Source: a bacterium
GTDB lineage: Bacteria > Spirochaetota > JAHITG01
Reading direction: 5' to 3'
Length of the DNA: 11,612 nucleotides
Assembly (NCBI GenBank): GCA_028711675.1
Contig: JAQTRT010000073.1
Coordinates: 1-11,612, forward strand
The position numbers and the translations under genes are program-made. Shown here piece after piece: positions 7,113-11,612 of this stretch; positions within the stretch are counted from its first letter, which is position 1; the number at the start of each line of letters is the position of its first letter. The notes beneath the pieces are model-generated. The model was not told where the DNA came from and did not search any database. It saw only the letters and a program-made list of their open reading frames with translations.

Positions 7113-8156
7113 GTGGGAGAGAAAAAATTCAATATCGGCATTACAGGAGCGAGCAGCCTGATGGGAGGGGCTCTGATCCGGATCCTGCTGCATCATCCTT
7201 GCATCCATTTGGTCCATATATCCTCTGAACATCATGAAAATGAACTTATAGGACCTTATTTTAAAATCCTCAATGAGAAACTGGGGAATAAAAAATTCGA
7301 TAAATATTCCCCTGCTTATATAAAAAAGAACCTGGACCTTGTCTTTATAGCCAAACCGCTATCGCAATCCATGAAATGCGTACGGGAACTGTACAATGAC
7401 AGATTAAAAATAATCGACCTCAGCGGGGACTTCGGTACAACCGATAAAAGGATATATGAAAAATGGCATCATGTCAAGCACACTATGCCGGAATTGCTTA
7501 AAACAAGGGTCTACGGGCTTCCGGAGCTCCATGGCGATGAGATCAAGAAAGCCGGGTTCGTGGCTAATGCCGGCAGTTTTTCCACAGGGATCATTCTTTC
7601 CCTTTACCCGCTCCTAAAAAAGAATATTATTCATCCGGACCTTATCTTCATCAATTCCTATTCCGGTGTTTCCGCGATGGGCAAAAAATCCCTGCCCGGC
7701 ACGAACCTGTTCCCGGATGCTTTCAACAACATCATGGCCTATGGGATCGGCAGCCACCCTCACATCCCTGAAACCGAAGAGCAACTCTCCCTGATCCTTA
7801 AAAAAAAGGTGATCATCAATCTTATCCCTCATTTCACATCCGTCAGCAACGGTATCTTTCATACGATTTTTTTAAAATTAAAAGCAAAAACTCCCGGCGA
7901 CGGGATCGCTCAGATCTATGAAAGGACATATTCGGGCTGCCGTTTTATAAAGATCTTCCGGGGTGAACCTCCCCAGTTAAAAGGAGTGGTCAATACCAAT
8001 CACTGCATTCTCTTTCCTAAAATAAACGAGGAGACCCGCACTCTGAACGTTTTTTGCGCCATGGACGAGCGTATCAAGGGAGGAGCCGGGCAGGCCGTTC
8101 AGAACATGAATCTGATGCTGGGGCTCTCCGAACACACGGGACTGGATTTCCTTTAA
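7113..8156 (+). CDS. ArgC-family (semialdehyde dehydrogenase) protein lacking the catalytic cysteine
   Basis: 347 residues from GTG, the usual ArgC length. ArgC reduces N-acetyl-glutamyl phosphate with NADPH in arginine synthesis through a Cys thioester. Seen here are the Rossmann motif GITGASSLMGG (9-19), DLSGDF (102-107), YGLPEL (134-139), SHPHIPE with a His (217) at the expected catalytic site, and KGGAGQAVQNMNLMLG (322-337). Where the family has NPGCYPT or NPGCFAT, this protein has NAGSFST (152-158): the nucleophile is Ser155, codon AGT, and the preceding Pro is Ala. Normal ArgC activity is therefore doubtful; it may bind nucleotide or an acyl-amino acid in another role. The reading frame is intact, so it is not a simple pseudogene. 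An in-frame stop at 7080-7082 limits upstream starts; no Shine-Dalgarno sequence is present. It is followed after 9 nt by a radical SAM gene. Family sure, function unknown. Confidence 0.85.
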   Translation: MGEKKFNIGITGASSLMGGALIRILLHHPCIHLVHISSEHHENELIGPYFKILNEKLGNKKFDKYSPAYIKKNLDLVFIAKPLSQSMKCVRELYNDRLKIIDLSGDFGTTDKRIYEKWHHVKHTMPELLKTRVYGLPELHGDEIKKAGFVANAGSFSTGIILSLYPLLKKNIIHPDLIFINSYSGVSAMGKKSLPGTNLFPDAFNNIMAYGIGSHPHIPETEEQLSLILKKKVIINLIPHFTSVSNGIFHTIFLKLKAKTPGDGIAQIYERTYSGCRFIKIFRGEPPQLKGVVNTNHCILFPKINEETRTLNVFCAMDERIKGGAGQAVQNMNLMLGLSEHTGLDFL

Positions 8157-8165
8157 ATAAGAGAC

Positions 8166-9089
8166 ATGGATAAAAAGGCCCATATATACATCGGGGATTC
8201 CTGCGACCTGGGATGCCGGTTTTGCACCAACAAAAAACAGGCGCATGAGAGAAAACGGTTCATCTCCTCCGCCCTTTTAAAAAAGAAATTAAAAAAATAC
8301 GCGGAGAAAAAATATGACGTTGTCGATTTCCTCGGAGGGGAGGTCACGCTTTATCCGCGGATAGAAAAGATCATAAGATACGCCTCGGACCTGGGCTACA
8401 AGCGGATCAATCTGATAAGCCACGGATTAAAATTCGCCGATCCCGATTTCGTGAAAAACATAGCCTCGGCCGGAAATGTGAGATTCTGCATCTCTGTTGA
8501 AAGTCATAAAGAAAAGACAGAGGACTTCCTGATCTCAGTACAAGGAGGGTTCAGAAAAAAGATCAAAGGCCTTTACAACCTGATCCTTTTACGTAAACAG
8601 GGAGTTATCAGGGAAAAGATCTTCTTAATGACCGTCATCAATAAACTGAACTATAAAACAATGCCGGAAACCGTCTTTTTTTATTTCAGGAATTTCGGAA
8701 TAAAGGACTTCCGGTTCCGCTTTATCATGCCCGTGGGCAAAGCATCTGTTCATTTCAAGCTCCTGGTACCCACATACACCCAGGTCTTGCCGTATATCGC
8801 CAGATTGATGGAACTTGCCGGAAAATTAAATCTCAATATCAGTTATGACGGGATCCCCTCCTGTATCCTGAGAAATATCAAAGGCTATAAGGATTTTATC
8901 AGTGAGGCGATAGACCGGTCCGAAGAAGATACCGGGATGGCTGATCCCGAAAATAAGGATAAAAGACGGCGGAAAAAAACAAGGAAATGCAGAAAATGCG
9001 TTTATAATATGCAATGCACAGGCCTCTGGAAAAAATATCTGGAGATTCACGGAAAAAAAGAATTCAAACCTGTACTTCAGGCTGTCTGA
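8166..9089 (+). CDS. Radical SAM protein with C-terminal auxiliary-cluster cysteines
   Basis: 307 residues. The radical SAM signature CDLGCRFC (Cys13, 17, 20) holds the [4Fe-4S] cluster that cleaves S-adenosylmethionine, and GGE (57-59) followed by TLYP is the SAM-binding element. The barrel continues with a HG-type strand end at 86-87 and RFCISVES at 106-113. The tail has Cys233 (IPSCIL) and CRKC-x5-C (275, 278, 284) followed by GLWKKYLEIHG. These four cysteines resemble the short twitch/SPASM-like auxiliary cluster of enzymes that modify peptides or small molecules. A very basic linker (DKRRRKKTRK, 265-274) precedes it. Lysine is high, about 42 of 307 residues. The ATG is 9 nt after the ArgC-like stop with only a weak AAGAG before it, suggesting translational coupling. 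The substrate is not recognisable; a joint pathway with the ArgC-like protein is inferred from the operon. Confidence 0.88.
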   Translation: MDKKAHIYIGDSCDLGCRFCTNKKQAHERKRFISSALLKKKLKKYAEKKYDVVDFLGGEVTLYPRIEKIIRYASDLGYKRINLISHGLKFADPDFVKNIASAGNVRFCISVESHKEKTEDFLISVQGGFRKKIKGLYNLILLRKQGVIREKIFLMTVINKLNYKTMPETVFFYFRNFGIKDFRFRFIMPVGKASVHFKLLVPTYTQVLPYIARLMELAGKLNLNISYDGIPSCILRNIKGYKDFISEAIDRSEEDTGMADPENKDKRRRKKTRKCRKCVYNMQCTGLWKKYLEIHGKKEFKPVLQAV

Positions 9090-9119
9090 AACCGGAAAAA
9101 GGATATCCGTACCCTGGTA

Positions 9120-9147
9120 TTGACAATAGATTAAATTGTATTATATT
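9120..9147 (+). promoter_or_regulatory. Strong sigma70-type promoter directly before ftsK
   Basis: A perfect TTGACA (9120-9125), a 16-bp spacer and TATATT (9142-9147, 5 of 6 to consensus) are present. The ATG at 9155 lies eight bases after the -10, where transcription should begin, and no Shine-Dalgarno sequence fits between. It supports 9155 as the true start and suggests a leaderless ftsK-lolA transcript. Confidence 0.65.
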
Positions 9148-9154
9148 TGTTGGG

Positions 9155-11395
9155 ATGAACGAACGAAAAAGAATTATTTACAATGATTTCCTGGCTCTCC
9201 TGGTCCTGACACTCAGCATCCTTACTTTCCTCAGTCTGGTGAGCTTTAACATCAATGATTCCCTGCTTTTTTCAACCAATCCGGTCAAACCGGTAAAGAA
9301 CATCACGGGCCTGGCCGGCGCTTACTGGGCTTCCCTGCTCCTTTTCGCTTTCGGCAGGGCCGCATATTTTTTCTGCGTCATTTTTTTCCTGGCCGGCTGG
9401 TATAAACTCATCAACAAGAACAGGAGCGACGCGCTCTTTACCCTGAGCGGTCTCCTTGTCCTGATGTTCACGGTCTCCATCCTGGCCAGCATCTCCATCA
9501 ATGAAAAATCGAACTATATCCTGATAAAGAACGGCGGTATCATAGGCCTTTTTTTCAAGACCCTCCTGAAACAATATATAGGACTGGCCGGGATATATAT
9601 CCTTTCTATCTCCCTTATCATGTTTTCACTCATGCTGCTCCTGAACTTTTCACTCAGCAGCATCGTCTCTTTCGTGAAGGACCTGTCGAGCGGTTTCGCG
9701 AAGATCACGGAATTCTTCAGGATCCTTTTTAAACCCGAACGCGTGGAGATCGAGAAGGAAAACCGGCCGCCTATGATCAAAAAGGTCCTGTTCGGCGGGA
9801 ATGGCGAGCAGATCGAAGAAGAGGAGCAGCCGGAGCCTTCACCCCCCCTGGAGGTGAATATCAGCTCCCCTGACAAAGAGAAAATCGTGCTCCTGGGCAC
9901 GCCTCCTCTTCAACAGGGGAAAAAGCTGCCTGCCCCTAAAAAGCAGGCTGCCGATACGCCGGACCGGGAATCCAAACATTATGAGATCCCGCCGGATGAG
10001 ATGCTCTCCCTTACCTCGGACCCGGATGACAAGAACCTGAAAAAGCTGGTATATGAAACAGCCCAAAAACTGGAAGAGACCCTGAAGGAATTCGAGATAT
10101 CGGCCAAGGTCGTGGATATCCATATCGGTCCTGTCATCACAAGGTTCGAGCTCCAGCCTGCGCCGGGTGTCAAGGTGAACAGGATCGTGAGCCTGGCCGA
10201 CAACATCGCCCTGTCCCTGGCTGCGCAGCGGGTCAGGATCGTAGCCCCTATTCCCGGCAAGGCAGCCGTGGGCGTGGAGATACCCAATCTGAAAAGGAAG
10301 ATGGTGAGCCTGGGTGACATCATCCGCATGGAGGATTTCAGGAAGAACTACCGTCTGATCGAGGTCCCTCTCGGTAAGGACATTTCCGGGAATCTCGTGA
10401 AGATCAACATCAAGGACTGCCCTCATCTCCTCATCGCCGGATCTACCGGTTCGGGAAAGAGCGTGCTCCTGAACAGTATCATCTGCAGTCTTATCTACAA
10501 CACGACGCCCGACCGGCTGCGGTTCATCATGATCGATCCGAAAATGGTCGAATTAAAGATATACAACGGGCTGCCGCATCTCCTCACCGAGGTCATCACC
10601 AATCCGAAACATACCATTGTGATACTGAAGTACATGGTCGAAGAAATGGAAAAACGGTATGATATGCTGGTTTCGGTGGGCGCCAGGGATATCGACCGGT
10701 ACAACGAAAAGGTAAGGAGGTCCCGGGACAGCGAATACCAGGAACTCCCGCACATCATTATCATCATTGATGAGTTCGCGGACCTGATGATGGTCGTACC
10801 GCGTGACCTGGAAGAGCTGATCGTACGGCTGGCCCAGAAAGCCCGCGCCGTGGGCATCCACCTGGTCATTGCCACACAGAGGCCTTCCGTGGACGTCATC
10901 ACGGGCATCATCAAGGCTAATTTCCCTACCCGTATCGCGTTCCAGGTGGCATCCCGCATCGATTCCCGGACCATACTCGATACCATGGGCGCGGAAAAGC
11001 TCCTGGGCAAGGGAGATATGCTGGTGCTCCTGGGGAACAGGCCGGGCCTGATCAGGGTCCAGGGAGCCTATATTTCCGAGGAAGAAGTTGAAAAAATAAT
11101 CAATCATATCAATAATTACAATTTATTACTTGACTATTTAGATATAAATGATTTAATTAAGGAGGTTTCCGAGGAGAGTGAACGGGAAAACATCGAGAAT
11201 GAATACGATGAAATGTACAGCAAGGCCAAACAGACCGTCAAGGAGACCAAAAAAGCCTCTGCTTCGTATTTGCAGCGAAGACTTAAGATCGGCTTTAACC
11301 GCGCAGCCCGGTATATCGACATGATGGCGGAAGAAGGCCTCATCAGCCAGCCCAACGGCAGCAAACCCCGGGACGTCTATATTGAAAAATTTTAA
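9155..11395 (+). CDS. ftsK: DNA translocase FtsK/SpoIIIE
   Basis: 746 residues from the ATG at 9155. FtsK is a hexameric ATP-driven pump at the septum that moves and sorts chromosome ends during division. Seen here are four hydrophobic segments in the first about 180 residues, an acidic/proline-rich linker (about 200-280), then the alpha-beta motor. The motor has Walker A GSTGSGKS (429-436), Walker B IIIIIDEFADL with Asp539-Glu540, and ATQRPSVDVITG downstream. The C-terminal gamma winged helix (about 690-746: SASYLQRRLKIGFNRAARYI, EEGLISQP) reads polar DNA motifs. The frame is open back to 9014, which would add 47 residues, but those overlap the radical SAM gene, are not FtsK-like and would bypass the promoter at 9120-9147. 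The segment coding the motor-gamma hinge (about 11090-11160) is much richer in A and T than the rest. The family call is secure. Confidence 0.96.
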   Translation: MNERKRIIYNDFLALLVLTLSILTFLSLVSFNINDSLLFSTNPVKPVKNITGLAGAYWASLLLFAFGRAAYFFCVIFFLAGWYKLINKNRSDALFTLSGLLVLMFTVSILASISINEKSNYILIKNGGIIGLFFKTLLKQYIGLAGIYILSISLIMFSLMLLLNFSLSSIVSFVKDLSSGFAKITEFFRILFKPERVEIEKENRPPMIKKVLFGGNGEQIEEEEQPEPSPPLEVNISSPDKEKIVLLGTPPLQQGKKLPAPKKQAADTPDRESKHYEIPPDEMLSLTSDPDDKNLKKLVYETAQKLEETLKEFEISAKVVDIHIGPVITRFELQPAPGVKVNRIVSLADNIALSLAAQRVRIVAPIPGKAAVGVEIPNLKRKMVSLGDIIRMEDFRKNYRLIEVPLGKDISGNLVKINIKDCPHLLIAGSTGSGKSVLLNSIICSLIYNTTPDRLRFIMIDPKMVELKIYNGLPHLLTEVITNPKHTIVILKYMVEEMEKRYDMLVSVGARDIDRYNEKVRRSRDSEYQELPHIIIIIDEFADLMMVVPRDLEELIVRLAQKARAVGIHLVIATQRPSVDVITGIIKANFPTRIAFQVASRIDSRTILDTMGAEKLLGKGDMLVLLGNRPGLIRVQGAYISEEEVEKIINHINNYNLLLDYLDINDLIKEVSEESERENIENEYDEMYSKAKQTVKETKKASASYLQRRLKIGFNRAARYIDMMAEEGLISQPNGSKPRDVYIEKF

Positions 11396-11398
11396 AAA

Positions 11399-11612
11399 AT
11401 GAAGAATAAAACATCTATCATTATCCTGAGCATCCTGTTCATGTCAACCGCCCGTCCTTTACATCCGGCCAACAAGAACATCTTTCAGATAACGACCGTG
11501 AAGGACGTCATGAAGAACATTGTGGAGAAATACGAGACCATCCGGACCTATTCGGCCAATTTCACCCTTAAATCCAAGATCGACAATATCGAGACCGCAT
11601 CCAGGGGAGTGA
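11399..11612 (+). CDS. lolA: LolA-like outer-membrane lipoprotein carrier, N-terminal part (cut by window edge)
   Basis: Partial; 71 codons are visible from the ATG at 11399, three bases after the ftsK stop. A signal peptide (MKNKTSIIILSILFMSTARP) is followed by VKDVMKNIVEKYETIRTYSA and NFTLKSKID. This fits the start of LolA-type proteins: an amphipathic helix, then a strand after a Y-x-I-x-T-Y-x-A-x-F pattern. LolA carries lipoproteins across the periplasm from LolCDE to the outer membrane. The ftsK-lolA gene order is common in diderm bacteria and supports the call. No Shine-Dalgarno sequence is present (only AT-rich bases after the stop), so translation is probably coupled to ftsK. Without the C-terminal half, a related outer-membrane lipoprotein-sorting protein cannot be excluded. 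Confidence 0.72.
   Translation, partial: MKNKTSIIILSILFMSTARPLHPANKNIFQITTVKDVMKNIVEKYETIRTYSANFTLKSKIDNIETASRGV

Noticed and set aside
9014..9154. 47-residue N-terminal extension of FtsK
   Set aside because: It overlaps the radical SAM coding end, is not FtsK-like, and lies upstream of or across the strong promoter at 9120-9147.
9839..10426. 195-codon minus-strand frame within ftsK
   Set aside because: It is antisense to conserved FtsK motor sequence and has no recognisable domain.

Overview
The window looks like part of a chromosome from a diderm (outer-membrane) bacterium. The support is a PorV/PorQ-type beta-barrel protein, two exported FG-GAP/VCBS proteins with C-terminal sorting-type domains, and the start of a LolA-like lipoprotein carrier gene behind ftsK. 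This mix is common in uncultivated candidate phyla and in the Bacteroidetes/FCB sphere. I cannot fix the phylum from the sequence, because there is no rRNA, tRNA or other marker to place it.

Left half, minus strand, 6906 down to 1. A PorV-like barrel with C-terminal TPR-like helices (5548-6906) comes first. A 151-bp gap follows that holds two 22-nt palindromes. Then comes a tight three-gene run: two tandem paralogous FG-GAP proteins (3075-5396 and 686-3070, 4 nt apart) and a membrane sensor with a HAMP region (start at 677, 8 nt further on, running off the left edge). The two FG-GAP proteins each carry ten calcium-loop-like repeats at nearly the same positions and the same kind of C-terminal domain. 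I infer an exported surface-protein module whose secretion may use the PorV-like partner, with a sensor co-transcribed.

Centre, plus strand, 7113-9089. An ArgC-family protein and a radical SAM protein form a two-gene unit (9 nt apart). The ArgC homologue keeps the Rossmann glycine motif, the YGLPEL motif, a His at the expected catalytic place and the C-terminal KGGAGQAVQNMNLM block, but has Ser where the family has its catalytic Cys. The radical SAM protein has the CX3CX2C motif and four more C-terminal cysteines suitable for an auxiliary cluster. Its substrate is unknown. This pair is the best candidate for undescribed biochemistry here.

Right end, plus strand, 9155-11612. A complete FtsK/SpoIIIE DNA translocase is followed after 3 nt by the start of a LolA-like gene, an arrangement seen in many diderm bacteria.

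Two plus-strand genes (7113 and 9155) have sigma70-type promoters with 16-bp spacers, whose predicted transcription start falls on the start codon, and neither has a Shine-Dalgarno sequence. This suggests leaderless mRNAs. The PorV-like gene, by contrast, has a normal promoter, leader and GGGAGG site. No CRISPR array, insertion sequence, tRNA or rRNA was seen.
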